From: DASZVN01 sp035547055 | GTDB lineage: Bacteria; Pseudomonadota; Alphaproteobacteria; Rhizobiales; Methylopilaceae | DNA: 20,733 nucleotides | Assembly: GCA_035547055.1 (NCBI GenBank) | Contig: DASZVN010000230.1 | Location: 1-20,733, forward strand | Direction of reading: 5' to 3' | Part shown: positions 1 to 8,291 of the stretch, in pieces | Position numbering within the stretch: the stretch's first letter is position 1 | Layout: each line of letters starts with the position of its first letter | Notes under the pieces: model-generated | The model's input: only the letters and a program-made list of their open reading frames with translations | Databases searched by the model: none | What the model was told of the DNA's origin: nothing | Translations under genes and position numbers: made by a program

Positions 1-35
1 CTCCCACATGATTCGGCCTGGAGGGAGCCATCCCC

Positions 36-479
36 ATGACCGCGATCGACGCCCTGCCCATCCTTGCCCGCTTCGACGACGTCAGGCGCAAGCGCATCTT
101 CGCCTGGATCGTCGACATCGTGATCGTCGCGCTCCTGACCCTCGGCGCGTCGCTCGTGATCGGCGTGCTCGGCCTCTTCACCTTCGGCCTGGCGTGGATG
201 CTCTATGGCTGGGTCGGGCTGATCGTGGCGGTGCTCTACAGCGGCATCACCATCGGCGGGCGGCGCCAGGCGACGGTCGGCATGGCGCTGATGGGCCTGG
301 TGTTTCGCGTCGATGCCGGCGGCCCCGCGACCTTCCTCTACGGCGCCGCGCACATGCTCCTGTTCTACGTGTCCATGTCGCTCCTGACGCCGCTGATCCT
401 GCTCGTCAGCCTGTTCAGCCCGAGGAAGCGCCTGCTCCACGACATGGTGCTCGGCGTCGTCATCGAAAACCTGGTGTGA
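36..479 (+). CDS. RDD family membrane protein
   Basis: A 147-residue integral membrane protein of the RDD family, whose biochemical role is mostly unknown (some members have been linked to ion transport). The N-terminal motif around residues 17-27 (RRKR..AWIVD) holds the conserved Arg and Asp of the family. Hydrophobic segments lie at about 25-48, 50-75 and 100-125, and a basic stretch at about 130-133 (PRKR) precedes the typical C-terminal HDxxxG-like segment. The ATG at 36 is preceded by a GGAGGGA ribosome binding site, which fixes the start. The Bpt gene follows on the same strand after about 50 bp. In many Hyphomicrobiales an RDD gene precedes this transferase, so co-transcription is likely, although no functional link is known. 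Confidence 0.85.
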   Translation: MTAIDALPILARFDDVRRKRIFAWIVDIVIVALLTLGASLVIGVLGLFTFGLAWMLYGWVGLIVAVLYSGITIGGRRQATVGMALMGLVFRVDAGGPATFLYGAAHMLLFYVSMSLLTPLILLVSLFSPRKRLLHDMVLGVVIENLV

Positions 480-530
480 GCCGCGGCGGGGCGCGTGCCC
501 GCCGGGCCGCGACGTGTTAGCCTCGACGCC

Positions 531-1274
531 GTGACCGAGCAGCCCCGCAACACCCCGCAATTCTACCTGACCGCGCCGGCGCCCTGCCCCTATCTGCCCG
601 GCCAGGTCGAGCGCAAGGTGTTCACCCATCTGGTGGGCGCCGGGGCGGCGGCGCTGAACGACGCGCTCACCCATGGCGGCTTCCGCCGCAGCCAGACCAT
701 CGCCTATCGCCCGGCCTGCGACGTCTGCCACGCCTGCGTGCCGGTGCGGATCGTGGTGAAGGAGTTCGCCCCGACGCGGAGCCTGCGCCGGGTCAAGGCG
801 CGCAACGCCGACCTCGTCGGCGACGCCCGCGCGCCCCAGCCGACCGGCGATCAGTACGGCCTGTTCCGCGCCTATCTCGATGCCCGCCATGCCGACGGCG
901 GCATGATGGCGATGACCGTGCTCGACTACGCCACCATGGTCGAGGACACGCACGTCCGCACCCGCCTCGTCGAATATCGCCGCCGCACGCCGGACAGCGG
1001 CATCAACGGGCGCGGCGGCGGCCCGCTGGTCGCGGTGGCGCTGACCGACGTCCTCGCCGACGGCCTGTCGATGGTCTACAGCTTCTACGATCCCGAGGAG
1101 CGGGCGCGCAGCCTCGGGACCTACATGATCCTCGACCATGTCGAGCGGGCGCGGGCGATGGGCCTGCCCTATGTCTATCTCGGCTATTGGGTCGAGGGCT
1201 CCGACAAGATGGACTACAAGGCCCGCTTCCAGCCCCAGGAGCGGCTGGTGTCGTACGGGTGGGAGCGGGCGTAG
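531..1274 (+). CDS. bpt: Aspartate/glutamate leucyltransferase (arginyl/leucyl-protein transferase)
   Basis: Transfers leucine (or arginine) from aminoacyl-tRNA to the N-terminus of proteins starting with Asp or Glu, marking them for ClpS/ClpAP degradation in the cytoplasm (N-degron pathway). The 247-residue product shows the family opening TPQFYLTAP.PCPYLPGQ, the Cys cluster CDVCHAC at 63-69 (with Cys19; homologues may bind Fe-S here), and the C-terminal GLPYVYLGYWV....KMDYKARFQP block at about 211-235. The frame is open upstream to a GTG at 495, but family members begin a few residues before TPQFYLT, so the GTG at 531 is preferred. No strong ribosome binding site is visible for either. It follows the RDD gene closely and converges with the methyltransferase gene across a repeat-filled spacer. 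Confidence 0.93.
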   Translation: MTEQPRNTPQFYLTAPAPCPYLPGQVERKVFTHLVGAGAAALNDALTHGGFRRSQTIAYRPACDVCHACVPVRIVVKEFAPTRSLRRVKARNADLVGDARAPQPTGDQYGLFRAYLDARHADGGMMAMTVLDYATMVEDTHVRTRLVEYRRRTPDSGINGRGGGPLVAVALTDVLADGLSMVYSFYDPEERARSLGTYMILDHVERARAMGLPYVYLGYWVEGSDKMDYKARFQPQERLVSYGWERA

Positions 1275-1317
1275 GGCTCCGATCCCAGAGTTCTGTCATG
1301 CCCCGGCCATTAGTCCG

Positions 1318-1449
1318 GCACGCCCCCCCTCCACCATGCTTCGCATGGTCCCCTTCCCCCCGTCTGCGACAGGGGAGGAACTTGGCCGCAGCGCTGATCC
1401 TCCCCCGTGAAACGGGGGAGGTGGCGAGCGCAGCGAGCCGGAGGGGGCC
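1318..1449. repeat. Composite palindromic intergenic repeat between convergent genes
   Basis: This spacer between the convergent bpt and methyltransferase genes is almost entirely inverted repeats. ACCATGC/GCATGGT pairs around TTC (1333-1349), and CCTCCCCCG/CGGGGGAGG pairs around TGAAA (1399-1421). C-rich tracts at the left end mirror G-rich tracts at the right end. Similar elements are scattered through rhizobial genomes. The 9-bp stem could act as a bidirectional terminator or mRNA 3' end, but no T-tract follows on either strand. Confidence 0.7.
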
Positions 1450-1473
1450 TTACCTTCAGGCGAGCCTCGATCG

Positions 1474-2583
1474 TCAGGCCGCTCCCCACACCTCGTCGGC
1501 CATCTCGACCACCAAAGCGAGCTTGCGCTTCTCGGCGTCGACGTCCATGGCGTTGCCGCGATAGTTGCTGGCGAAGCCGCATTGCGGGCTGAGCGCCATG
1601 GCCTCGGACGGCATGTAGCGGCCCGCCTCGTCGATGCGGCGGCGGAGCTCGTCCTTGGGCTCGAGCGCGGGCGTCTTCGACGAGACGAGCCCGAGCACCA
1701 CCCGCTTGCCCTTGGGCACGAAGCGCAACGGCTCGAAGCCGCCGGCGCGCGCGCTGTCGAACTCCAGGAAATAGCCGTCGATCGGCATGTCGTTGAACAT
1801 CGCCTCGGCGACCGGCTCGTAGCCGCCCGAGGCCGCCCACTGGCTCGCCGAGTTGCCGCGGCAGACATGCATGCAGACCGTCATGCCCGCCGGCCGCTCC
1901 GCCAGCGCCATCCGCACGATCCGGGTGTAGCCCCGCAGCACCTCGTCGGGGTCGTCGCCGCGCTGGCGCAGGCCCTCGCGCATCTTGGCGTCGCAGAGAT
2001 AGGCGAAATTGGTGTCGTCGAGCTGCAGATAGGTGCAGCCGGCGTCGGCCAGCGCCTTGATCTCGGCGCGGAAGGCGGCGGCGCCGTCGGCGAAGAACGC
2101 CTCCATGTCCGGGTAGGCCTCGGTCGAGACGCCGGCGCGCCCGCCACGCAGCAGCATGGTCGGCGACGGGATCGCCTGCTTCGCGGTCTTCCTGGTGGCT
2201 TCCTTCACGAAGCGGAAGTTCTCCGCCTCGATCGGGCGGGCATGGCGCACCTTGCCGGTGATGCGGAGCTGCGGCGGGGTGAACGGCGCGCCCGGCGCCG
2301 CCGGCTGCACTGCGCTCATCTGCCCCCGGATGCTGGCCTCGACGCCCTCGAGCTGGCCGAGGAAGTCGAAATGGAACGAGGCGCGGCGGAACTCGCCGTC
2401 GGTCACGGCCTGGAGGCCGACGCTCTCCTGGAGGGCGACGGCGCCGCGGATGGCCTCGTCCTCGATGGCGCGGAGCGCGGCGTCCGGCATCTGGCCGTTG
2501 CGGTTGGCGTCGAGCGCCGCCAGCACCTCGGGCGGCCGGAGCAGGCTGCCGACATGGTCGGCGCGAAAGGGAGGCGTGGTCAT
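1474..2583 (-). CDS. Cobalamin-independent methionine synthase II family protein (MetE C-terminal-like)
   Basis: A 369-residue cytoplasmic protein of the short MetE-like family, a TIM barrel matching only the catalytic C-terminal half of MetE. Established members use a zinc-bound thiolate for methyl transfer; the substrates of the short forms are mostly unproven. The opening RADHVGSLLRP and the segment TDGEFRR (61-67) are family signatures. Likely zinc ligands are His239 and Cys241 (MHVCRGN), Glu274 (YFLEFD) and Cys335 (PQCGFAS), so the site looks intact. The ATG at 2583 is the natural start. It lies downstream of the ABC importer on the same strand, separated by about 130 bp that hold a palindromic repeat, so it may be the last operon gene or separately expressed. 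Methionine synthase activity is uncertain because full MetE normally needs its N-terminal half. Confidence 0.88.
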   Translation of the reverse strand: MTTPPFRADHVGSLLRPPEVLAALDANRNGQMPDAALRAIEDEAIRGAVALQESVGLQAVTDGEFRRASFHFDFLGQLEGVEASIRGQMSAVQPAAPGAPFTPPQLRITGKVRHARPIEAENFRFVKEATRKTAKQAIPSPTMLLRGGRAGVSTEAYPDMEAFFADGAAAFRAEIKALADAGCTYLQLDDTNFAYLCDAKMREGLRQRGDDPDEVLRGYTRIVRMALAERPAGMTVCMHVCRGNSASQWAASGGYEPVAEAMFNDMPIDGYFLEFDSARAGGFEPLRFVPKGKRVVLGLVSSKTPALEPKDELRRRIDEAGRYMPSEAMALSPQCGFASNYRGNAMDVDAEKRKLALVVEMADEVWGAA

Positions 2584-2610
2584 TCGGTAGGGTCCTTACA
2601 AAGGGATTGC

Positions 2611-2714
2611 ATTCCCGTCATTGCGAGGAGCGAAGCGACGAAGCAATCCAGAAGCGGCAAGCGCCGGTGCTTGTGGCTTTGGATTGCTTCGCTTCGCTCG
2701 CAATGACGGTGGGA
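2611..2714. repeat. Long palindromic repeat of GTCATTGCGAG type
   Basis: A long inverted repeat fills the gap between the ATPase gene and the methyltransferase gene. The outer arms CCGTCATTGCGAG (2615-2627) and CTCGCAATGACGG (2697-2709) are exact complements, as are the inner arms CGAAGCAATCCA (2639-2650) and TGGATTGCTTCG (2680-2691). Between outer and inner arms the match is imperfect. The element matches a widespread REP-like type known from rhizobial and other alphaproteobacterial genomes. A diverged copy is at 17041-17136. Confidence 0.82.
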
Positions 2715-2715
2715 G

Positions 2716-4581
2716 TCACTGCGCCGGCACCGGGTCGCGGGCGGCGACGGCGGGGAGCTCGCCGGGCTCGGGCGCGAGCACCGAATCCAGCAGCATGCGG
2801 GTGTAGGGATCCTGCGGGTGCTCGAGGATCGCCGCGGCCGGGCCGAGCTCGACGACCTTGCCGCGGTGCATCACCGCGACGCGGTCGGCGAGGTGCTCGA
2901 CCACGCCGAGGTCGTGGCTGATGAAGACATAGGTCAGGCCGAGGCGCTCGCGCAGCTCCTGGAGGAGGTTCAGGATCTGGGCCTGGATCGAGACGTCGAG
3001 CGCCGAGGTCGGCTCGTCGAGCACGATGATCTCGGGCTCGACCGCGAGCGCGCGGGCGATGGCGACGCGCTGGCGCTGCCCGCCCGACATCTGGCTCGGA
3101 TAGGATTGGAGGTGGCGCCGCGACAGGCCGACCTTCGCCGCGATGTCCTCGACCCGCTCGCGCCGCTCGGCCGCCGTGCCGATGCCCTGGACCGAAAGCG
3201 GAAAGCCGATGATCTGGGCGACGCTCTTCCGCGGATTGAGCGAGGAGTACGGGTCCTGGAACACCGGCTGGATGCGGCGCGCGATCTCCGGCGCCCTCAT
3301 CTCGGCGAGCGGCCTGCCGTCGAGCCGGATGGTGCCGGTGGTCGGCGGCAGCAGGCCGAGCAGCATCCGCCCGAGCGTGGTCTTGCCCGAGCCGGACTCG
3401 CCGACCACCGCCAGCACCTCGCCCTTGCGGATCGCGAGGTCAATGCCGGCGACCGCAGTGAACGGCGCCTTCCGCGAGAACAGGCCGCCGGTCTGGAACA
3501 GCTTGGTCAGGCCTTCGCAGGCGAGGAGCGGCTGGCCGAGAGCGGGCGCCGCGGCGGTCGCCGCGCTGCGCTCCCCCGTCGCCATCGCGCGCGTCGCCGC
3601 CGGCGCGCGGATGCAGCGGACCTCGTGGGCCGGCGCGGTCTCGGCGAGGACGATCGCCTCCCCCTCGGCGCAGGCCGGCAGCGCCAGCGGGCAGCGGTTG
3701 CGGAAGCTGCAGCCCGACTGCTCGCCGATCAGCGAGGGCACCATGCCGGCGATGGTGCCGAGGCGGCGGCCGCGGTCGGCGACCGAGGGCACGCAGGCGA
3801 GGAGGCCTCGGGTATAGGGATGCTGCGGGTCGTGGAAGATGTCGGCGACGGCCGCGCTCTCGACGACGCGGCCGGCATACATCACGGCGACCCGGTCCGC
3901 GACGTGGGCGACCACCCCGAGGTCGTGGGTGATCAGCACCAGCGCCATGCCAAACTCAGCCTGCAAGTCCTTGAGCAGGGCCAGGATCTGGGCCTGGACG
4001 GTGACGTCGAGCGCGGTCGTCGGCTCGTCGGCGACGATCAGCGCCGGGCCGCACATCAAGGCCATCGCGATCATCATGCGCTGGCGCAGCCCGCCCGACA
4101 GCTCGTGGGGGAACTGGCCCAGGCGCAGCTTGGGGTCGGGGATGCCGACCCGGCCGAGGAGATAGATCGCGCGCTCGCGCGCCTCGCGGCGCGGCGCGGC
4201 GCGGTGGGCGAGATAGGCTTCGGTGAGCTGGTCGCCGATCGTGTAGACCGGGTTCAGCGCGGTCATCGGGTCCTGGAAGATCATCGCGACGCGGTCGCCG
4301 CGGAGCGCCGCCATGGCCCCGGCGTCGAGCGCCTGGAGGTCCTGCCCCTCGAACGACAGCCGTGCCGCGCGGGTCGCGGCAGCCTTGGGAGCGAGGCGGA
4401 GCATCGACAGCGCGGTGATGGTCTTGCCGCAGCCGGATTCGCCGACGAGCGAGAGGGTCTCGCCGGCCTTCACGGCAAAGCTCACGTCGCTCACCGCGTG
4501 CAGCGACCCGCCGGGCGTCTCGATGTCGACCGAGAGATGCTCGACCTCCAGCACCGGCCGCTGAGGCGGCGCCGCGCTCAC
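2716..4581 (-). CDS. Fused double ATPase of a peptide-type ABC importer (DppD-DppF / GsiA-like)
   Basis: A 621-residue cytoplasmic subunit joining two ATP-binding cassettes to energise the import complex. The first half has Walker A GESGCGKT (47-54), signature LSGGLRQ (161-167) and Walker B with DEP (181-187). The second has GESGSGKT (394-401), MSGGQRQ (498-504) and LDEP (521-524). After the first cassette comes the oligopeptide-type extension with Cys291, Cys297, Cys304 and Cys323, the pattern that holds a 4Fe-4S cluster in characterised DppD proteins. An Ala-rich linker at about 325-350 joins the halves. The GTG at 4581 is chosen because it overlaps the upstream permease stop as GTGA, indicating translational coupling. 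Both nucleotide sites look active. The substrate cannot be read from the sequence: peptides, glutathione, nickel and other small solutes are all possible for this family. Confidence 0.93.
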   Translation of the reverse strand: MSAAPPQRPVLEVEHLSVDIETPGGSLHAVSDVSFAVKAGETLSLVGESGCGKTITALSMLRLAPKAAATRAARLSFEGQDLQALDAGAMAALRGDRVAMIFQDPMTALNPVYTIGDQLTEAYLAHRAAPRREARERAIYLLGRVGIPDPKLRLGQFPHELSGGLRQRMMIAMALMCGPALIVADEPTTALDVTVQAQILALLKDLQAEFGMALVLITHDLGVVAHVADRVAVMYAGRVVESAAVADIFHDPQHPYTRGLLACVPSVADRGRRLGTIAGMVPSLIGEQSGCSFRNRCPLALPACAEGEAIVLAETAPAHEVRCIRAPAATRAMATGERSAATAAAPALGQPLLACEGLTKLFQTGGLFSRKAPFTAVAGIDLAIRKGEVLAVVGESGSGKTTLGRMLLGLLPPTTGTIRLDGRPLAEMRAPEIARRIQPVFQDPYSSLNPRKSVAQIIGFPLSVQGIGTAAERRERVEDIAAKVGLSRRHLQSYPSQMSGGQRQRVAIARALAVEPEIIVLDEPTSALDVSIQAQILNLLQELRERLGLTYVFISHDLGVVEHLADRVAVMHRGKVVELGPAAAILEHPQDPYTRMLLDSVLAPEPGELPAVAARDPVPAQ

Positions 4582-5516
4582 GAGCGCCCCTCGGGCGCGG
4601 TCACGTCGCGGACGCCGTCGCCCAGCATGTTGATCGCGACCAGGAGGACGAAGAGCGCGAGCCCCGGCAGCACGATCAGATAGGGCTTGAAGAACATGTA
4701 GGCGCGGCCCTCGGCGATCATCAGGCCCCAGTCGGGATTGGGCGGGCGGACGCCCAGGCCGAGGAACGACAGCACCGCCGCGATCGCGATGTCGAGCGCC
4801 ATGTCGAGGCTCGCGACCACGATGACCTGGTTGAGGACGTTCGGCAGCAGCTCGCGGAAGATGATCCGCCCCTGCCCGGCCCCCGCCGCGCGGGCCGCGG
4901 CGATGAACTCGCTCGAGCGGAGCTGCTGCGCGAGGCTGCGGGTGACCACCGCGAAGCGGTCCCACGACAGGAAGCCGAGGATGAGGATGAGGCTCAGCGT
5001 CGAGCCGCCGATGACGGTCGAGAGCGCCAGCGCCACCAGGATGATGGGCAGCGCGAGCTTGACGTTGATGAGATAGACCACGACCGAGTCGATCCAGCCG
5101 CCGAAATAGCCGCCGGTCAGCCCGAGCGCCGAGCCGATGATGCCCGAGGTCAGCGCCGCGAAGAAGCCGATCGTCAGCGAGATGCGCGCGCCGTAGATCA
5201 TGCGGCTGAGATAGTCGCGGCCGTAGCCGTCGGTGCCGAAGACGTGCTGCCAGGTGCCGTGGGCGCCCCACACCGGCTCGATCAGGCGCTTCGACAGCTC
5301 CTGGGCATAGGGGTCGGCCGGCGCGAGATAGGGTGCGAAGATCGCGACCAGCGTGACCAGCCCCAGCACCGTCGCCCCGAAGATCAGGCCGACATGGCCG
5401 CGCGCGCGGCGCAGCATCACCTGGCGCGGCGACAGCGGCGCGACCTCGAAGGCCGGATCGGCCGCCGCCGCTCCGAAGCGGCCGCCCGGGCCGGTCTCCA
5501 TGACGGGCATCGTCAT
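4578..5516 (-). CDS. ABC importer permease, DppC-like
   Basis: A 312-residue inner-membrane permease that pairs with the DppB-like subunit to form the channel. After a soluble N-terminus (about 1-40) come a first membrane helix (about 43-63) and a periplasmic loop with the family motif GTDGYGRD. Five further helices follow, with the EAA loop that contacts the ATPase around EFIAAARAAGAGQGRIIFRE. The C-terminal WGLMIAEGRAYM segment is also typical of DppC/OppC proteins. Its start overlaps the upstream permease stop by 4 bp (ATGA at 5513-5516) and its stop overlaps the ATPase start, so these three genes form one coupled translation unit. Length is normal for the family. Confidence 0.94.
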   Translation of the reverse strand: MTMPVMETGPGGRFGAAAADPAFEVAPLSPRQVMLRRARGHVGLIFGATVLGLVTLVAIFAPYLAPADPYAQELSKRLIEPVWGAHGTWQHVFGTDGYGRDYLSRMIYGARISLTIGFFAALTSGIIGSALGLTGGYFGGWIDSVVVYLINVKLALPIILVALALSTVIGGSTLSLILILGFLSWDRFAVVTRSLAQQLRSSEFIAAARAAGAGQGRIIFRELLPNVLNQVIVVASLDMALDIAIAAVLSFLGLGVRPPNPDWGLMIAEGRAYMFFKPYLIVLPGLALFVLLVAINMLGDGVRDVTAPEGRS

Positions 5517-6430
5517 CCGAGGCGAATCCTGGGGTCGAGCTTGGCGTTGATGAGGTCGGAGATCAGCGTCAGCACGATGTAGCAGAGCGAGACGAACACC
5601 AGGATCGCCTGCACCACCGGGAAATCGACCCGAAGGATCGACTGGTAGGCGAGCTGGCCGATGCCGTTCAGCGCGAAGATGGTCTCGATCACGACCGAGC
5701 CGCCGAGGAGAAAGCCGAGCGAGACCGCGGCCAGCGAGACGATCGGCAGGATGGCGTTGCGGAGCGCGTGCTTGAACAGCACCCGCCCCGGCTTCAGCCC
5801 CTTGGCCCAGGCGGTGCGGATGTAGTCGGAGTTCATCACGTCGATCATGCCGGTGCGGGTCAGCCGCATGAACGGCGGCAGGACCGCGACCGCGAGGGTC
5901 ACGCTCGGCAAAATGAAATGCGCCGGCGTCGACGAACCCGAGATCGGCAGCCAGCGCAGCATCACCCCGAACACGAAGATCAGCACCAGCGCCAGCCAGA
6001 ACAGCGGAATGGCCTGGCCGAACACGGCGACCGCCAGCGCCGTGCGGTCGACCCAGGAATTGGCGCGGAGCGCCGCGACCATGCCGAGCGGCACCGAGAT
6101 CACGAGCGCGATGATGAGCGCCGGGATCGCGACGCCGATGGTGACGCCGATGCGCTCGGCGATGAGGTCGGACACCTTCTCGTCGGTGAACAGCGAGCGG
6201 CCGAAATCGCCCTGGACCAGCCGGCCGGCCCAGTCGAGATACTGGATCGGGAGCGGCCGATCGAGGCCGTATTTGTGCGCGGTCGCGGCGATCTCGGCCG
6301 GGGTGGCGCGGTCGCCCGCCAGGATGACCGCGAGGTTGCCCGAGGCGCGCAGCAGCGCGAAGCCGATGATCGACACCGTGATCGCGACGAGGACGGCAAT
6401 GATCAGCCGGCGGACGAAGAAACGCAGCAT
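5513..6430 (-). CDS. ABC importer permease, DppB-like
   Basis: A 305-residue inner-membrane permease, the first of the two channel subunits. The N-terminal helix and the following periplasmic segment (ATPAEIAATAHKYGLDRPLPIQYLDW) are typical of DppB/OppB. The EAA loop reads DYIRTAWAKGLKPGRVLFKH, and about six membrane helices can be drawn, ending with a short DPRIRLG tail. The start at 6430 has the strong site GGAGGAG four bases upstream, directly abutting a long hairpin in the gap from the binding-protein gene. The product should assemble with the DppC-like subunit and the fused ATPase. Confidence 0.94.
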   Translation of the reverse strand: MLRFFVRRLIIAVLVAITVSIIGFALLRASGNLAVILAGDRATPAEIAATAHKYGLDRPLPIQYLDWAGRLVQGDFGRSLFTDEKVSDLIAERIGVTIGVAIPALIIALVISVPLGMVAALRANSWVDRTALAVAVFGQAIPLFWLALVLIFVFGVMLRWLPISGSSTPAHFILPSVTLAVAVLPPFMRLTRTGMIDVMNSDYIRTAWAKGLKPGRVLFKHALRNAILPIVSLAAVSLGFLLGGSVVIETIFALNGIGQLAYQSILRVDFPVVQAILVFVSLCYIVLTLISDLINAKLDPRIRLG

Positions 6431-6434
6431 GTCA

Positions 6435-6465
6435 CTCCTCCGGCCGGCGGCCTGCCGCCGGCCGG
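6435..6465 (-). promoter_or_regulatory. Strong hairpin abutting the ribosome binding site of the DppB-like gene
   Basis: In the 48-bp gap after the binding-protein gene, CCGGCCGGCGG (6440-6450) and CCGCCGGCCGG (6455-6465) form a perfect 11-bp GC-only stem with a 4-base loop. On the minus strand the stem runs directly into AGGAG (6439-6435), and its last two G bases extend that Shine-Dalgarno sequence. In many importer operons a hairpin here protects the binding-protein mRNA from 3' decay, so that protein is made in excess over the permeases. That role is inferred; partial termination is also possible although no T-tract follows. Confidence 0.7.
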
Positions 6466-6478
6466 GTGCCTCTTCCGG

Positions 6479-8020
6479 TCACTGCCACTGCAGACGGGCG
6501 TAGTCCACCGCCAAAGCGCCGATCGTGTCGGTCTCGACCTTGAGGTCCTTGGTGTGGACGAACACCGCGGGGAAGGTCGTCAGCGGCAGGTCGTAGGCCT
6601 TCTCGTTGTTGATGTCGAAGATCTTGCGGTAGAGCGCATCGCGCTTTTCGGCATCGCGCTCGCGGGTGGCTTCCTCCCCGAGCTTCAGGATCTCCTTGTC
6701 GCGGGCATAGTCGCGCGCGCCGCCGTCCCAGAAGAAATTGACCGTGCTCGCCTCGTCGGGGGTGCCGCCGGCATCCCAGTTGCCGATGAGAAGCTCGAGC
6801 TTGCCGGCGACCTGGCGGGCGCGGTAGCCGGCGAAGGTCAGGTGCTCGACTTTTGCCCGCACCCCGGCTTCCCGGAGCTGGCCGGCGATCGCCTCGGAGA
6901 TCTGCTCGCCGCCGGGGTTGGACACCATGTCGACGTCGAAGCCGTTGGGATAGCCGGCCTCGGCGAGGAGCTTCTTCGCCCCCGCGACGTCGTGCGCGGG
7001 CGGGGCGTTGCTGACGGCGCAGCCGATCATGACCGGCACGCAGATGGCGTTCGGGGTCGTCGCGCCGGGAGGCGCCACGTTCTTGGCGAGGGCCTGGCGA
7101 TCCACCGCCATTTCCAGCGCCTTGCGCACGCGCACGTCGGTCAGCGCCTTGTTGCCGGAGCGGCCGGCGGCATCCATGTTCATGTAGAAGACGTTGAGGC
7201 CCTGGGCCACCGTCATCTTGTAGTCGGGATTGCTGACGATCTGCAGCGCCTGGTCGCGCGGCACGTCGTGCATCAGGTCGATGCCGCCGGTCATGAGCTG
7301 CGCCATCTCGGTCTGCAGGTCCGGGATCGGCAGGATGTCGATCTTGCTGATCGAGGCTGCCGGGCGCCACGGCCCGGGCGAGACGTACTTGTCGAACTTC
7401 ACCAGCTTCACGCCCGTGCTCGGCGAGATCGAGACCACCTTATAGGGGCCGGTGCCGATCGGCTTCTCGCGAGCGAAGTCCGCCTTGTTCGCAAAGGTGT
7501 CGATCACGTGCTTGGGAAAGATCGTCAGGTTCACCGCGATGGTCATCAGGTCGTCGGCGAAGACGCCCTTCTCCTCGACGCGCACGGTGCGGTCGTCGAC
7601 CTTCTCGGCCTTCGCGAAGCGCGAGGTGTAGATGAAGCCGAAGCGCAGCCGCGTCTTCGGATCGACCAGCCAGTTGAAGGTGTCCACGACGTCGTCCGCG
7701 GTGAACGGCGTGCCGTCGTGCCAGGTGACGCCCTGGCGCAGCGTGAACTCCAGGGTGGTCGGTCCGACCCGCTTCCATGCCGTCGCGAGGTCGGGCTTGA
7801 AGGTGCGCGTGGTGGGATCGTAGACGATCAGCGTGCTGTAGACGGCGCGCTGGACCGCGGCGGTCTCGGGCTTGGGATCGAAGAAGCCGTTGGTCGTGGA
7901 GATCGGGTCGGTATAGGCGACGCGCAGCGCGTCCTGCGCCTTCTGCGCCTCTGCCGGCAGCGCCGCCGCCAGCACCGCGGCCCCGGCGCCGAGCGCCAAG
8001 AGCTTGATCGTCGAGATCAT
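6479..8020 (-). CDS. Periplasmic solute-binding protein, family 5 (peptide-type)
   Basis: A 513-residue binding protein that captures the substrate in the periplasm and delivers it to the permeases. It begins with a Sec signal peptide (about 1-25, cleavage probably after AEA), with no lipobox, so it should be soluble. Family landmarks include the WHDGTPFTADDVV segment at about 100-112 and the IGTGPYKV segment at 188-195. Cys327 and Cys334 are the only cysteines and probably form a disulfide in the second lobe. The ATG at 8020 follows an unusually long purine-rich ribosome binding site (GGGAGGGAGGAAGG). It is the first gene of the importer operon. The ligand cannot be deduced; family members bind peptides, heme, nickel complexes or sugars. 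Confidence 0.93.
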   Translation of the reverse strand: MISTIKLLALGAGAAVLAAALPAEAQKAQDALRVAYTDPISTTNGFFDPKPETAAVQRAVYSTLIVYDPTTRTFKPDLATAWKRVGPTTLEFTLRQGVTWHDGTPFTADDVVDTFNWLVDPKTRLRFGFIYTSRFAKAEKVDDRTVRVEEKGVFADDLMTIAVNLTIFPKHVIDTFANKADFAREKPIGTGPYKVVSISPSTGVKLVKFDKYVSPGPWRPAASISKIDILPIPDLQTEMAQLMTGGIDLMHDVPRDQALQIVSNPDYKMTVAQGLNVFYMNMDAAGRSGNKALTDVRVRKALEMAVDRQALAKNVAPPGATTPNAICVPVMIGCAVSNAPPAHDVAGAKKLLAEAGYPNGFDVDMVSNPGGEQISEAIAGQLREAGVRAKVEHLTFAGYRARQVAGKLELLIGNWDAGGTPDEASTVNFFWDGGARDYARDKEILKLGEEATRERDAEKRDALYRKIFDINNEKAYDLPLTTFPAVFVHTKDLKVETDTIGALAVDYARLQWQ

Positions 8021-8194
8021 CCTTCCTCCCTCCCTGTCCCGGTCCGGCCCTCGCCGAGTGCGCCCGAGCGCTGTTCTTGATCGCCTCGCACGCCGGCACG
8101 AAGAGACCCCTCGCCCGGCTGTGGCGGGGGGCGGGTCCGTTCGGGGCCGAAGCGCGCGCCCGAGCTGTCGCCGTCCCGGCCGTCGCCGTCAAGG

Positions 8195-8256
8195 CCGCGG
8201 ATGATGCCGCGGCAATCGGCGCAGCGCAACGCCGCGCCGCCGGCCCTCGCCGGCGG
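8195..8256. terminator. GC-rich hairpins downstream of the GGDEF-EAL gene
   Basis: The 271-bp spacer 8021-8291 separates two minus-strand genes. It holds two hairpins: CCGCGG/CCGCGG around ATGATG (8195-8212) and CCGCCGG/CCGGCGG (8237-8243 with 8250-8256). The second lies about 36 bases beyond the stop of the GGDEF-EAL gene and could end its transcript. No T-tract follows, so intrinsic termination is doubtful. The rest of the spacer should carry the importer promoter, but no convincing -35/-10 pair was found. Confidence 0.3.
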
Positions 8257-8291
8257 GTGCGGATCGGCGGTGCTGGAGACGGGCCGGCGGG

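Noticed and set aside
495..530. Upstream GTG start for the Bpt gene
   Set aside because: It would add 12 residues with no family similarity; the GTG at 531 gives the standard N-terminus.
1318..1449. CRISPR array or insertion sequence
   Set aside because: There are no regularly spaced direct repeats and no transposase frame; the element is a set of hairpins of the interspersed repeat type.
5768..8080. Plus-strand open frame of about 770 codons across the importer genes
   Set aside because: Repetitive charged composition, antisense to two well-supported importer genes, and no ribosome binding site or motif.
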